Source: Mobilitalea sibirica
Lineage (GTDB): Bacteria > Bacillota > Clostridia > Lachnospirales > Lachnospiraceae
Direction: 5' to 3'
NCBI RefSeq assembly: GCF_015999265.1
Contig: NZ_JAEAGR010000022.1
Span: forward strand, 1 to 41,555
Length of the DNA: 41,555 nucleotides
In this document: in pieces, positions 16,692 to 25,900 of the stretch
Position numbering within the stretch: position 1 is the first letter of the stretch
Layout: each line of letters begins with the position of its first letter
Program-made: the position numbers and the translations under genes
Notes under the pieces: generated by a model
Databases searched by the model: none
What the model saw: only the letters and a program-made list of their open reading frames with translations
Told to the model about the DNA's origin: nothing

Positions 16692-17132
16692 TTATTCCCT
16701 AGCTACAATTTTGACATAGTGAATTCCGTCCATATCTTCTATTGCCTCTATTAAAACTGAAGTATTATCTGCCTGGGACAGAATCTCTATACTTAAGGTT
16801 AATAAAGCAATACCGTTCACCGGAATACTTTGATGAATGGTAAGGATATTTGCTTCACTACACGCTACCTGACTGAGCACTTTAGATAACAAGCCCGGTC
16901 TATCATCCATCTGAAGCATAAAGGTCAAGGTTTTACCTCTCGTATTTTCATAAAACGGAAAGATATCATCTCGGTATTTATAGAAGGAACTTCTAGATAT
17001 GTCCACTGCGTCCGTAGCTTCCTGAACTGTCATCACCCGTTCAGAATCTAATAACCTCTTGGCTTCAACAACCTTTAATAAAACCTCAGGTATCGCTTTC
17101 TTTTTTACAATAAAATATTGATCTCCATTCAT
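16692..17132 (-). CDS. HTH-ACT regulator of the PheB/ThrR type (UPF0735)
   Basis: The 146-aa product has an N-terminal helix-turn-helix-like region (about 35-60, VQEATDAVDISRSSFYKYRDDIFPF split by a turn) and a C-terminal ACT domain (about 68-146, LTFMLQMDDRPGLLSKVLSQVA...). ACT domains bind amino acids. Family members in Bacilli are annotated PheB, and one is described as a threonine-pathway repressor (ThrR). First position in a homoserine/threonine group fits such a role here. AGGAGG lies upstream of the ATG. Its leader contains an inverted repeat (17186-17206) that could be an operator. Confidence 0.88.
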   Translation of the reverse strand: MNGDQYFIVKKKAIPEVLLKVVEAKRLLDSERVMTVQEATDAVDISRSSFYKYRDDIFPFYENTRGKTLTFMLQMDDRPGLLSKVLSQVACSEANILTIHQSIPVNGIALLTLSIEILSQADNTSVLIEAIEDMDGIHYVKIVARE

Positions 17133-17185
17133 AGATATACTCCTCCTGAAGCCATACTTCTTTCTTTAAGTGGTATACTTCTAAT

Positions 17186-17206
17186 TTGTATGTATTGCAG
17201 ATACAA
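17186..17206. promoter_or_regulatory. Inverted repeat, possible operator of the HTH-ACT regulator
   Basis: TTGTAT (17186-17191) and ATACAA (17201-17206) form a 6+6 bp palindrome with a 9-nt spacer, extended on the outside by AA/TT matches. It lies just downstream of the -10 at 17226-17231, where a bound dimer would block transcription. This is an inference from position only. Confidence 0.35.
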
Positions 17207-17225
17207 TTGTCTTTCTAAGAAAGAA

Positions 17226-17254
17226 ATCTTACCATATATTTATGCATAATGCAA
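17226..17254 (-). promoter_or_regulatory. Putative promoter of the threonine-pathway cluster
   Basis: On the minus strand TTGCAT (17254-17249) and TAAGAT (17231-17226) are 17 nt apart, about 90 nt upstream of the regulator's ATG. The rest of the 17133-17529 gap holds the importer terminator (17445-17498) and no riboswitch or T-box that I can see. Confidence 0.6.
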
Positions 17255-17444
17255 TACCCTTTTATCTTGGCTATCATGAAATCCCTACGATTTGTGACAA
17301 ATGCTTCACCCAAATCTATAATTATAAATTATTTTGTTTAAAAGTTAATATTAATCTGAAACCACTGCTAGGTTTCCTGATTCTATATTTCTTTATTCTA
17401 TATTAGCGCTAGATGTAGGCTGATTTTCACTCTATACAAAGAAA

Positions 17445-17498
17445 AGAACGATTGCGAAAAGTAGAGGATATCCATCCTCTAGCAATAGGCATCGTTCT
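17445..17498 (-). terminator. Intrinsic terminator of the amino-acid ABC importer
   Basis: On the minus strand an outer stem AGAACGAT/ATCGTTCT encloses a perfect inner stem TAGAGGAT/ATCCTCTA, and a TTTTCTTT tail follows. It lies 31 nt past the ATPase stop codon. Confidence 0.8.
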
Positions 17499-17529
17499 GC
17501 TCCTTTTATTAAATAAAACTATTATACTT

Positions 17530-18252
17530 TTACAGTACTTTCGATAAAAACTCCTTAAGTCTTGGATGAGTCGGATTATCAAAAAACTGATCCGGTGTAT
17601 TTTGCTCTACTATTTTTCCTTCATCCATGAAAAGAACTCGAGTTCCCACTTTTTTGGCAAATTGCATCTCATGGGTAACTACCACCATTGTCATTCCTTC
17701 CTCTGCCAACTGTACCATAAGATCCAATACTTCTCCAACCATTTCCGGATCTAAGGCAGAAGTTGGTTCATCAAATAACATCACATCCGGATTCATGGCC
17801 AACGACCGTATAATTGCAATACGTTGCTTTTGTCCACCCGACAGCTGGTTAGGATATGCATCCGCTTTCTCTGTAAGCCCTATTCTTTTCAGTAATTCCA
17901 TGGCTTTTCTATCAGCTTCTTCCTTCGTCATAATACCCAGCTTTACAGGTGCTAGGGTAATGTTTTGCTTTACTGATAGATGCGGAAAAAGATTAAACTG
18001 CTGGAATACCATCCCCATCTTACGGCGAATCAAATTAATATTTTCTTTACTGTCAGTGATATTTATATCTTCAAACCAGATCTCACCTTCCGTTGGTACT
18101 TCAAGTAAGTTAAGACAACGAAGAAAAGTAGATTTCCCTGAACCAGAGGGGCCAATCACAACAACTTTTTCCCCTTTTTCAATAGTCTCATCAATTCCTT
18201 TTAGGACCATATGGTCACCAAAGGCTTTCTTAAGATTCTTAGTGACGATCAC
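17530..18252 (-). CDS. Polar amino-acid ABC transporter ATP-binding protein (GlnQ-like)
   Basis: ATPase of a polar amino-acid importer. In the 240-aa frame, Walker [10 protein letters not shown] is at 34-42; the Q-loop ([12 protein letters not shown]), the LSGGQ signature, Walker B ([12 protein letters not shown]) and the switch His (VTHEM) are all present and in order. I chose the GTG at 18252, where AAAGGAGG lies 10 nt upstream; a longer frame would begin with TTG and contain the ribosome binding site itself. It overlaps the permease stop by 14 nt, indicating translational coupling. The specific amino acid cannot be read from sequence. Confidence 0.94.
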   Translation of the reverse strand: MIVTKNLKKAFGDHMVLKGIDETIEKGEKVVVIGPSGSGKSTFLRCLNLLEVPTEGEIWFEDINITDSKENINLIRRKMGMVFQQFNLFPHLSVKQNITLAPVKLGIMTKEEADRKAMELLKRIGLTEKADAYPNQLSGGQKQRIAIIRSLAMNPDVMLFDEPTSALDPEMVGEVLDLMVQLAEEGMTMVVVTHEMQFAKKVGTRVLFMDEGKIVEQNTPDQFFDNPTHPRLKEFLSKVL

Positions 18253-19015
18253 CTTTTGACAACCTCCTTTCAAATACGGATAAAAGTCTGGACAATCCCA
18301 TAACTATAACCAGATAGCATAGAGCCGCAATGATAAGGGGAGGTAAGATGTCCCATGTTCTGGAACCCACGTATTGTGCGGCTTTTGTAAGGTCTGTAAC
18401 CGCAATTACCCCTGCAACACTAGTCTCCTTTATCAATACAATAAATTCATTACCCAACGCAGGAAGTATATTTTTTACTGCCTGCGGTAATATAATCAGC
18501 CTCATTGTTTTTATATAATTAAAACCCAGCGACCTACCGGCTTCCATCTGACCCTTATCAATAGACTCAATTCCCGCTCTGATAATCTCTGCAACATAGG
18601 CACCGGAATTAATACCGAAACATACTGCACCAATCACCAGCTCATTGGTATTTCTTGAATTAAAAATCAAATTATATATAATTAATAGCTGTACCATCAA
18701 AGGTGTACCTCTGATGATATTGATATATATGTTACATATTCTCGTTAGCCACTTTATTTTATAATTCGATGAAGCCACTTTTAGAATTGCAACTACAACA
18801 CCAATGGCAATACCCAGTAAAATTGCCATGAAAGATATTAAAAGCGTTACCTTAAGACCATCCAGATACGCCATATATCTTTGATCCGGTATCAATGCAT
18901 TATAAAAGGATTCATAAATCCTGATTATCCATGTAATAAATCCTTCAAATATATTTTGGACCCCTTTGATAAATACTTCGTAACCGTTCTGGATCCCCGT
19001 GATAAATTTGTCCAA
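18239..19015 (-). CDS. Polar amino-acid ABC transporter permease (HisM/GlnP family)
   Basis: Membrane subunit with the HEQRo-family layout. After an amphipathic N-terminus (1-35) come about five hydrophobic segments and the EAA loop [26 protein letters not shown], which contacts the ATPase. The start is TTG at 19015 (258 aa), with GGAGG 7 nt upstream; an ATG 33 nt further up has no ribosome binding site. The next gene is the ATPase (14-nt overlap). The gene for the binding protein lies 340 nt upstream, beyond a terminator and a hairpin, so levels of the two parts can differ. Confidence 0.93.
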   Translation of the reverse strand: MDKFITGIQNGYEVFIKGVQNIFEGFITWIIRIYESFYNALIPDQRYMAYLDGLKVTLLISFMAILLGIAIGVVVAILKVASSNYKIKWLTRICNIYINIIRGTPLMVQLLIIYNLIFNSRNTNELVIGAVCFGINSGAYVAEIIRAGIESIDKGQMEAGRSLGFNYIKTMRLIILPQAVKNILPALGNEFIVLIKETSVAGVIAVTDLTKAAQYVGSRTWDILPPLIIAALCYLVIVMGLSRLLSVFERRLSKGDRH

Positions 19016-19191
19016 TTTTTTTCCTCCAATCCTTGGGAATTCATTCACAATATAATATACTATTTCATTAAAACATTAACCTATACCTATTTGCTCCAAG
19101 TGCAGATTTAGTAATTCTAATTTTTGCTACTACTTCCATACAGTAAAATAATATATATAAAATTGATAAAAAGCAATATGTAAGGCTCAGT

Positions 19192-19240
19192 GAAATATAT
19201 ACCGATATAAATCTCAATCGAACTGAGATTTATATATTTC
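19192..19240 (-). other. Stable hairpin between binding-protein and permease genes
   Basis: ATAAATCTCA (19207-19216) pairs with TGAGATTTAT (19224-19233) over a 7-nt loop, with an outer pairing GAAATAT/ATATTTC (19192-19198 and 19234-19240) and a small internal loop. It lacks a U-tract. It follows the terminator at 19279-19306 and may protect or pace the permease-ATPase part of the message. Confidence 0.5.
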
Positions 19241-19278
19241 GAATTTCTGTATAGAATGCATTGTCATTCACATAATTA

Positions 19279-19306
19279 GGGGCTGTTACATGAAGATAAC
19301 AGCCCC
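19279..19306 (-). terminator. Terminator or attenuating hairpin after the binding-protein gene
   Basis: On the minus strand GGGGCTGTTA pairs perfectly with TAACAGCCCC (10 bp, 8-nt loop), followed by TAATTAT, a weak U-tail. It lies 50 nt past the binding-protein stop. Partial read-through into permease and ATPase would give the excess of binding protein usual for such importers. Confidence 0.65.
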
Positions 19307-19355
19307 CTACTTAATTCACGGTTAATCTAATCTACAATTATTTGAACGATTGAAC

Positions 19356-20102
19356 TTAGTTCTTACTGGTATGATTCGCATAAAACTCTTCAATCTTACC
19401 ATCCTCTTTTAACTGTTCGATTACACTATTAATTTCATCCAATAACTCTTTATTACCCTTTTTAACAGCAATCGCATACTTATCCTCGAATAAGATACCG
19501 TCCAGAATAGCTAATTCTTGGTTCGCGGCTACTAACTCCTCTGCCGGGAATTGATCCATAACGATACAATCAATTCTACCATTTTTTAAATCCTCAGCAG
19601 CTTGAGCAAATTTTGTATAACGCTTAATCTCTTTCGCGTTCACATTATCTTCTACCCAAAAATCAGCGATATTTCCCTGTTGTACACCGATTACCTTGTC
19701 ATCTAAATCTTCAACATCGGCAACAGCCGGATTATCTTTGTTTACAACTACTACTTCAACAGAATCTACATAATCAACAGAGAAGTCCATAACCTTCTTA
19801 CGTTCTTCATTAACAGATACACCGGCAGCAACAAAGTCTACGGTACCATTCTGAACCGCTAACAATGCTCCGTCGAAATCCATGTTCTTAATTTCAAGTT
19901 CTTTTCCCATACTTTCTGCAATGGCTTTGGCAATATCCATATCAACACCGACTACTTCATCACCTTCCATATACTCGTATGGCGCAAAGCCTGCTTCCGT
20001 ACCAACAATGAGTTTTTCATTCTTCTCCTTCGTACCGCATGCAGCTAATACGGATGCAATTAAAATTACAACCAACAATAAACCTAATAATCTTTTTTTC
20101 AT
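19356..20102 (-). CDS. Polar amino-acid ABC transporter substrate-binding lipoprotein
   Basis: The 248-aa protein starts with a signal peptide and lipobox (LAAC, Cys22), so it is a membrane-anchored binding protein on the outer face. The mature part is a family-3 (SBP_bac_3) fold: VGTEAGFAPYEY with the ligand-contacting region, VGVDMDIAKAIAE, NGTVDFVAAGVSVNEERKKVMDFS. GAGGAGG precedes the ATG. It is followed by the permease and ATPase genes after 340 nt and lies 32 nt downstream of cheW in the same direction. The amino acid bound is unknown. Confidence 0.94.
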   Translation of the reverse strand: MKKRLLGLLLVVILIASVLAACGTKEKNEKLIVGTEAGFAPYEYMEGDEVVGVDMDIAKAIAESMGKELEIKNMDFDGALLAVQNGTVDFVAAGVSVNEERKKVMDFSVDYVDSVEVVVVNKDNPAVADVEDLDDKVIGVQQGNIADFWVEDNVNAKEIKRYTKFAQAAEDLKNGRIDCIVMDQFPAEELVAANQELAILDGILFEDKYAIAVKKGNKELLDEINSVIEQLKEDGKIEEFYANHTSKN

Positions 20103-20134
20103 AATATCCTCCTCTAATAAGGGTCCGAGACACC

Positions 20135-20599
20135 TTATTTCTTACTTTGAATTACCTTTTTAATTTGATTTTGCTCCTCTTCAGATAATACTTTGTCATG
20201 ATCCAGTAGTATTACCAGTGTTCCTTTTATATTTGTAACATTTTTCATGTAAGAGGTATCTTTGCTTTTTACAATGGAAGGGACGTCCATTACTTGTTCT
20301 GAAGTAATATTAGCTATTTCCTGCATTTTATCAACTTCATAGGCCATAAGAATTCCATTGGAGTTCGTGATAATTAGCCTTGTTTCTTCATCCGGTTCTT
20401 TATCAGCTAATCCAAATTTTTTACGCAAGCTGTAAACCGGAATGAAATCTCCTCGTAACTTAATAATCCCTTTTACATTCTCTGGGAGATCCTTTGCCTG
20501 TTCCATACTGATAACTTTTTCAACAGTATTTACATCCATAATGTCTAAACCATAATCTTCTTCACCGATTTTAAATACTGCTTGCTTCATACTCTGCAT
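20135..20599 (-). CDS. cheW: Chemotaxis coupling protein CheW
   Basis: The 154-aa adaptor links methyl-accepting receptors to the histidine kinase CheA. The whole length is a CheW domain: QAVFKIGEEDYGLDIMDVNTVEKV, then the conserved VKGIIKLRGDFIPVYSLRKKFG, and a C-terminal VTNIKGTLVILLDHDKVL. GGAGGG lies 6 nt before the ATG. It stands apart from any che operon, 34 nt downstream of prfB and 32 nt upstream of the amino-acid binding protein. Stand-alone cheW genes can serve particular receptor arrays; which one is unknown. Confidence 0.93.
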   Translation of the reverse strand: MQSMKQAVFKIGEEDYGLDIMDVNTVEKVISMEQAKDLPENVKGIIKLRGDFIPVYSLRKKFGLADKEPDEETRLIITNSNGILMAYEVDKMQEIANITSEQVMDVPSIVKSKDTSYMKNVTNIKGTLVILLDHDKVLSEEEQNQIKKVIQSKK

Positions 20600-20633
20600 A
20601 GTTATCCCTCCTCTTAAGGTGTTTTATGTGGTA

Positions 20634-21750
20634 TTAGTTGTTCTTACTTTGTGCATTCCATTTTAGATATGCGTTGATAAAAGGATCAATACTACCATCA
20701 AGTACTCCGGTAACATTACCAACCTCTTCATTCGTTCTATGATCCTTAACCATGGTATAAGGCTGCATGACATAGGATCTGATTTGATTACCCCATCCAA
20801 TCTCCTTAACCTCACCACGAATGCCTGAGATTTTTTCCTGTGTTTCCTGCTGCTTTAACAGGTAAAGCTTAGCCTTAAGCATCTTCATTGCCTTATCCTT
20901 ATTTTGCAACTGAGATCGTTCATTTTGACATTGAACCACAATATTCGTTGGTATATGGGTAATACGGATTGCGGAAGATGTTTTATTAACATGCTGTCCT
21001 CCCGCCCCGCTGGAACGATAGGTATCAATCCGTAAATCATCTTCGTTTATCTCAATTCCGGTGTCCTCTTCAATATCCGGCATTACATCACAGGAGACAA
21101 AGGAGGTTTGTCTTTTTCCTGCCGCATTAAAGGGGGATATTCTGACCAAGCGATGTACACCCCTTTCAGATTTTAAATATCCGTAGGCATTCATACCGTT
21201 GATCTGCAATGTAACCGATTTTAAGCCAGCTTCTTCGCCATCAAGAAAGTCCAAAACCTCTGTCGTAAATCCTCTTTTGTCTGCCCATCTTTGATACATG
21301 CGAAAGAGCATATTAGCCCAGTCACAGCTTTCCGTTCCTCCGGCACCCGCATGTAAGGTCAAAATAGCATTGTATTTATCATATTCATCTGAAAGTAATG
21401 TTTTTAGTTTCATTTCTTCCAAATCCTTAATAAACAGATTCATTGCTTCATCAATCTCATCAATAAGGGATTCATCATTTTCTTCATAACCAATCTGGAT
21501 TAAGGTCTGAACATCCTCATATCTTACCTTTAGATGTTCAAACTCCTCAATGGCATCCTTCAGGTTTTTAATTTCTTTCATATATCCCTGGGCTTTATTC
21601 GTATCATCCCAAAAACCGGGCTCCTCCATAATTTGCTCGATTTCTTGTACTCGCTTTAACTTATTAGCGAGGTCAAAGTGAATCCCCCACTTCTTTTAAC
21701 GGTTTCTCATAAGTACTCAGTGTATATTTATACTGATCTAATTCTACCAC
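20634..21750 (-). CDS. prfB: Peptide chain release factor 2, with programmed +1 frameshift
   Basis: Releases polypeptides at UGA and UAA. The first 25 codons run from GTG (21750) to CTT; the next zero-frame codon is UGA (21675-21673). Skipping one base gives CTT-T-GAC, and the reading frame then continues to 20634, 371 aa in total. The slippery CUU-UGA-C and the GGGGG just upstream match the classic RF2 autoregulatory site. The catalytic GGQ (SSGAGGQHVNKT) and the UGA/UAA-recognising SPF (RISPFNAAG) are present. It lies 88 nt after secA and 34 nt before cheW; hpf-secA-prfB is the conserved Firmicute order. Confidence 0.96.
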
Positions 21751-21838
21751 TAAACCACCTCTTCTCAAGTATTATATTATATAGTTTATAAAAATGCAAT
21801 AATCAATGTATATTAATACATTAAATTCTTTCATATTC

Positions 21839-24412
21839 TTATGCATTTCGACCACAGCAATGTTTATACTTTCTGCCGCTACCACAAGGACAGGTATCAT
21901 TGGGTTGAATTTTCTTACTGGATCTTCTGACCGGTGCATTTGCAACACTGTCGTCCCTGTTCGTACCGGTAACCTTAGCTACCTGTTCTCTTTCAACCTT
22001 CTGCTCTATCCGTACATGCATTAGAGCTTTTACTGTATCTTCTCGAATCGCTGCTATCATAGCATCAAACATTTCAAAGCCCTGGAATTTATATTCAACG
22101 ATCGGTTGACGCTGGCCATAAGCCTGCAAGCCAATGCCTTGACGTAATTGATCCATATCATCAATATGATCCATCCATTTACGGTCAATTACTTTCAAAA
22201 GTATAACACGTTCAATTTCTCTCAGCTGTTCGATCTCAGGAAACTCTGCTTCCTTCGCTTCATACATCTTAACAGCCTCTTCTTTGAGCTGGTGAATCAA
22301 ATCGTTTTTCTTCATTCGATTCATCTGATCTTTTGATAATTCAATTCTCTCTAATGGTATGATTGGTAATAGAAGATTATTTAATTCTTCCATATCCCAT
22401 TCTTCGGGAAGCTGGTCTTCACTAATACAGGAACTAACACAGCCCTCTACGGTATCAGTAATCATCTTATATATAGTATCACGCATACTTTCACCGTCAA
22501 GAACTTTACGTCTTTCAGCATAGATCACTTCTCTTTGCTCATTATTTACCTGATCATATTCCAATAGATTCTTTCTGATTCCGTAGTTATTACTTTCGAT
22601 TCTCTTCTGGGCTTTTTCAATTGCATTGGAAAGCATCTTATGTTCAATCTGCTCTCCATCAGGAATCCCTAAGGAATTGAATATTCCCATCAATCGTTCA
22701 GAACCGAATAAACGCATTAGATCATCTTCCAGTGAGATAAAGAATCTGGATTCACCCGGGTCTCCCTGCCTTCCGGCACGTCCGCGAAGCTGATTATCAA
22801 TACGTCTGGATTCATGACGTTCGGTACCTATGATTTTAAGACCACCGACTTCCTTAACACCTTCACCCAACTTAATATCTGTACCACGACCTGCCATATT
22901 TGTTGCAATGGTAACCGCTCCCGGTTGTCCTGCATCCGCCACAATCTCAGCTTCCATCTCATGAAACTTTGCATTCAGCACTTTATGAGGAATATTATAC
23001 TTCTTAAGCATATTACTGATTTCTTCAGAAGCATCAATGGTTATGGTACCAACCAAAACCGGTTGTCCTTTTTTATGGGCTTCTACTGTTTCTCTAACAA
23101 TTGCCTGTAACTTCTCATGTCTTGTTTTATATACTGCATCCTGATGATCAATACGTGCCACAGGAAGATTGGTAGGAACTTCGATAACATCCATACCATA
23201 TATTTCTCTAAATTCCTGTTCTTCTGTTAACGCTGTACCGGTCATACCGCATTTCTTCGTATATTTATTAAAAAAGTTCTGGAAAGTAATGGTCGCAAGG
23301 GTTTTGCTTTCTCTTTTAACCTTAACATTTTCTTTCGCCTCAATTGCCTGATGAAGACCGTCACTATAACGTCTACCGGGCATAATACGACCTGTAAACT
23401 CGTCCACGATTAGAACTTCATTATCTTTTACAACATAATCCTTATCCCTATGCATCAAATTATGAGCTCTTAAAGCAAGTATGATATTATGTTGGATTTC
23501 CAGATTCTCCGGGTCAGCTAAGTTTTCCAGAGCAAAAAATCTTTCTACCTTCTTTACACCTTCTGCAGTAAGATGAACATTCTTTTCCTTTTCATTTACA
23601 ACAAAATCGCCTTCCTCTGTGATTTCTTCCTTCATGAGGGCTGCCATTTTTGTTAGCTCACCGCTTTCCTTACCCTTAATCAACTGTCTTGCGAGTATAT
23701 CACATACACGGTAAAGCTCTGTCGATTTACCGCTTTGTCCCGATATGATAAGAGGAGTTCTGGCTTCATCAATTAATACAGAGTCCACCTCATCTATGAT
23801 GGCATAGTGAAGTCCCCTTTGAACCAGCTGTTCCTTATAGATAACCATATTATCTCTTAGATAATCAAAACCTAATTCGTTATTGGTTGCATAGGTAATA
23901 TCGCAAGCATAAGCCTCCCTACGCTCTTCCTTTTCCATGCTATTAAGAATTACCCCGACTTTGAGTCCTAAAAACTCATGGATCTGACCCATCCACTCAG
24001 AGTCACGTTTTGCCAGATAATCGTTAACTGTAACAACATGAACTCCTTTTCCTTCTAATGCATTAATATATGCAGGCAATGTAGAGGTTAGGGTTTTACC
24101 TTCACCGGTACGCATTTCAGTAATTCGCCCCTGATGCAGGATAACACCACCAATGAGCTGAACACGAAAATGCCTTTGCCCGATTGATCTTTTCGCTGCT
24201 TCTCTTACAACAGCATATGCTTCTACTAATATATCATCTAAAGTTTCACCATTTTTCAGTCTGTTCTTAAACTCATTTGTTTTACCCCTAAGGGCGTCGT
24301 CAGATAACTTCTCAAACTCTGGCTCAAGAGCTTCTATCCGGTCTACGATTGGTAACACACGCTTTATTTCTCTCTCACTATGTGTTCCAAATATCTTATC
24401 AACTAATCCCAT
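21839..24412 (-). CDS. secA: Preprotein translocase ATPase SecA
   Basis: Motor that drives secreted proteins through SecYEG. The 857-aa length is usual. Walker A MRTGEGKT is at 100-107, followed by [15 protein letters not shown] (DEAD-like Walker B), the preprotein-crosslinking region, and [15 protein letters not shown] in the second motor domain. The C-terminal zinc motif [14 protein letters not shown] (841-854) binds SecB or ribosomes. GGGAG precedes the ATG by 9 nt; a promoter lies at 24463-24491. The 490-nt gap to hpf is filled by the tandem repeat and the structured element described separately. Confidence 0.98.
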   Translation of the reverse strand: MGLVDKIFGTHSEREIKRVLPIVDRIEALEPEFEKLSDDALRGKTNEFKNRLKNGETLDDILVEAYAVVREAAKRSIGQRHFRVQLIGGVILHQGRITEMRTGEGKTLTSTLPAYINALEGKGVHVVTVNDYLAKRDSEWMGQIHEFLGLKVGVILNSMEKEERREAYACDITYATNNELGFDYLRDNMVIYKEQLVQRGLHYAIIDEVDSVLIDEARTPLIISGQSGKSTELYRVCDILARQLIKGKESGELTKMAALMKEEITEEGDFVVNEKEKNVHLTAEGVKKVERFFALENLADPENLEIQHNIILALRAHNLMHRDKDYVVKDNEVLIVDEFTGRIMPGRRYSDGLHQAIEAKENVKVKRESKTLATITFQNFFNKYTKKCGMTGTALTEEQEFREIYGMDVIEVPTNLPVARIDHQDAVYKTRHEKLQAIVRETVEAHKKGQPVLVGTITIDASEEISNMLKKYNIPHKVLNAKFHEMEAEIVADAGQPGAVTIATNMAGRGTDIKLGEGVKEVGGLKIIGTERHESRRIDNQLRGRAGRQGDPGESRFFISLEDDLMRLFGSERLMGIFNSLGIPDGEQIEHKMLSNAIEKAQKRIESNNYGIRKNLLEYDQVNNEQREVIYAERRKVLDGESMRDTIYKMITDTVEGCVSSCISEDQLPEEWDMEELNNLLLPIIPLERIELSKDQMNRMKKNDLIHQLKEEAVKMYEAKEAEFPEIEQLREIERVILLKVIDRKWMDHIDDMDQLRQGIGLQAYGQRQPIVEYKFQGFEMFDAMIAAIREDTVKALMHVRIEQKVEREQVAKVTGTNRDDSVANAPVRRSSKKIQPNDTCPCGSGRKYKHCCGRNA

Positions 24413-24462
24413 TTTATATTCACTCCCGTAATTCTTAATCTTTCAGTAATGATTCACCTAAT

Positions 24463-24491
24463 ATTGTAACATTATAAACATGGTTATTCAA
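24463..24491 (-). promoter_or_regulatory. Putative secA promoter
   Basis: On the minus strand TTGAAT (24491-24486) and TACAAT (24468-24463) have a 17-nt spacer, about 45 nt upstream of the secA ATG and downstream of the repeat array. Confidence 0.6.
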
Positions 24492-24576
24492 CTTAATTTT
24501 ATTAGGCGGTAAAATATTACGTTTAAACGGTTTAAGCTACAGTTACATTATTAACGTTTAAGCGGTTTCCTCTTTC

Positions 24577-24817
24577 GTTACTAGTTATTGGCAGTATGCA
24601 GATTAATGCTCGAAACACAGTTTCTCGCTTTCGCTCCTGTTACTAGTTATTAGCTGTAAGCGGATTAATGCTCGAAACGCTGTTTCTCGCTTTCGCTCCT
24701 GTTACTTGATATTAGCTGTAAGCGGATTAATGCTCGAAACGCTGTTTCTCGCTTTCGCTCCTGTTACTTGATATTAGCTGTAAGCGGATTAATGCTCGAA
24801 ACGCTGTTTCTCGCTTT
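24577..24817. repeat. 62-bp tandem repeat array, about 3.9 copies
   Basis: Units begin with GTTACT at 24577, 24639, 24701 and 24763; the spacing is exactly 62 bp each time. Units 2-4 are almost identical, unit 1 is more diverged (CAGATTAAT for CGGATTAAT; AAACACAG for AAACGCTG), and unit 4 breaks off after CTCGCTTT. Each contains, on the minus strand, the hairpin GCGAGAAAC/GTTTCGAGC with internal G.A/A.G mismatches, plus the arm ATTAATCCGCTTA. The array abuts the three-stem element at 24781-24899. Confidence 0.93.
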
Positions 24818-24899
24818 ACACTGCGCTTATCCATAAGAAAGGAGACAGTTCTTCATGCGAGCATGAGAACTGTCTCCTTCTTATGGATTAATCCGCTTA
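24781..24899 (-). repeat. Dispersed three-stem structured element, copy 1
   Basis: On the minus strand: closing stem P1 TAAGCGGATTAAT (24899-24887) with ATTAATCCGCTTA (24793-24781); hairpin P2 (24886-24831), about 24 bp, CCATAAG..AAGGAGACAGTTCT with complement; linker GATAAGCGCAGTGTAAA; hairpin P3 GCGAGAAAC-agc-GTTTCGAGC. The element starts 4 nt past the hpf stop codon. P2 lacks a U-tail, so it is not a plain terminator. Copy 2 at 30520-30641 has the same order of parts with covarying bases. The strand given is the one where P3 has tandem G.A pairs and which agrees with hpf-secA transcription. Confidence 0.75.
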
Positions 24900-24902
24900 C
24901 TG

Positions 24903-25430
24903 CTAATATTCCGGCTCAATTAAACCATAGGTGTTACCTTTTCTTTTATATACGACGTTCACTTCGTTTGTTTGTGCATTACGGAATACATAAAAGCTGT
25001 GTCCTAATAGCTCCATCTGAACACATGCTTCTTCCGCATCCATTGGTTTAATTGCAAATCTTTTTGTTTTTACGATCTTAATTGTATCATCTTCATAATA
25101 ATCATCATCCATAAATGTCTGATTAAAGTTAGAAGCTGCTTGTTTATGATCTATTAACTTGTTTTTATATTTCCTTAATTGACGTTCTATGATTTCTTCT
25201 ACTAAATCAATGGATACGTACATGTCATTACTAACTTGTTCCGCTCTTATTATATTACCTTTTACCGGAATGGTAACTTCAATTTTCTGCCTTTCTTTTT
25301 CAACACTAAGTGTTACATGAATTTCTGTATCAGGAGTGAAGTATCGTTCCAATTTACCGATTTTTTCATATACTGCTGTCTTTAATCCTTCTGTTACATC
25401 AATGTTCTTACCGCTGATAATATAACGCAT
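24903..25430 (-). CDS. hpf: Ribosome hibernation promoting factor, long form
   Basis: Long HPF of 175 aa. An N-terminal S30AE domain (1-100, MRYIISGKNIDVTEGLKTAV...) binds the 30S decoding region, and a C-terminal domain (about 118-175, KRFAIKPMDAEEACVQMELLGHSFYVF..) mediates 100S dimers. The start at 25430 has AAGGAG 9 nt upstream; a TTG-initiated extension of three residues is unlikely. It has its own promoter (25483-25511). It precedes secA as in Bacillus, but a 490-nt repeat-filled gap separates them. Confidence 0.95.
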   Translation of the reverse strand: MRYIISGKNIDVTEGLKTAVYEKIGKLERYFTPDTEIHVTLSVEKERQKIEVTIPVKGNIIRAEQVSNDMYVSIDLVEEIIERQLRKYKNKLIDHKQAASNFNQTFMDDDYYEDDTIKIVKTKRFAIKPMDAEEACVQMELLGHSFYVFRNAQTNEVNVVYKRKGNTYGLIEPEY

Positions 25431-25482
25431 AACGCCCAACTCCTTTACTTTCTTGTTAGCATATAATTCCTATGCTGATTTT

Positions 25483-25511
25483 ATTATAACATATGCCTTA
25501 ATAAGTGACAA
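25483..25511 (-). promoter_or_regulatory. hpf promoter
   Basis: On the minus strand TTGTCA (25511-25506) and a perfect TATAAT (25488-25483) are 17 nt apart, about 45 nt upstream of the hpf ATG. Confidence 0.75.
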
Positions 25512-25900
25512 GCTACTTTAGCAGTCTTTGGTAGAAGATTGATAGTCAAATAACTTTATAGCGGCAGTTACACAGTATAAAACTGGCCTATAGATGACAA
25601 ACCGGGTACTGCAGTTTAGTCATTATAAGTGTGAAATCACACCAGACAGGTTTTGATTTTTTCGTCTAAACCTTCACAATAATACATATTATTCCATCAA
25701 TTTCTACATATTCTATATTATTACGTCATACAGTGTTAAATAATTGCAAATTCCTATTACTGTTTTCTAATTATCCGACAATTAAAAAGTCAAGTAGATT
25801 TTATTATTTTATTGATGATATATGTCAATTTATCATAAGTTACAAAACGCATTTTCGTTATTGACACCTGTTGGAGTGTGCGACAATAGTAGTTAATTAT

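Noticed and set aside
17133-17230. T-box or threonine riboswitch before the threonine cluster
   Set aside because: No T-box consensus and no specifier/antiterminator fold were seen; the leader is only about 90 nt.
17627-18259. 210-codon plus-strand frame opposite the ABC ATPase gene
   Set aside because: It is a shadow of a gene with all ABC motifs; no promoter or ribosome binding site supports it.
24577-24817. Tandem array as a CRISPR array
   Set aside because: The 62-bp units abut without variable spacers; units 2-4 are near-identical over their full length.
24831-24886. P2 hairpin as the hpf terminator
   Set aside because: The stem is strong but no U-tract follows on the minus strand (the next bases are GATAAGCGC), and the same position in copy 2 has no gene end before it.
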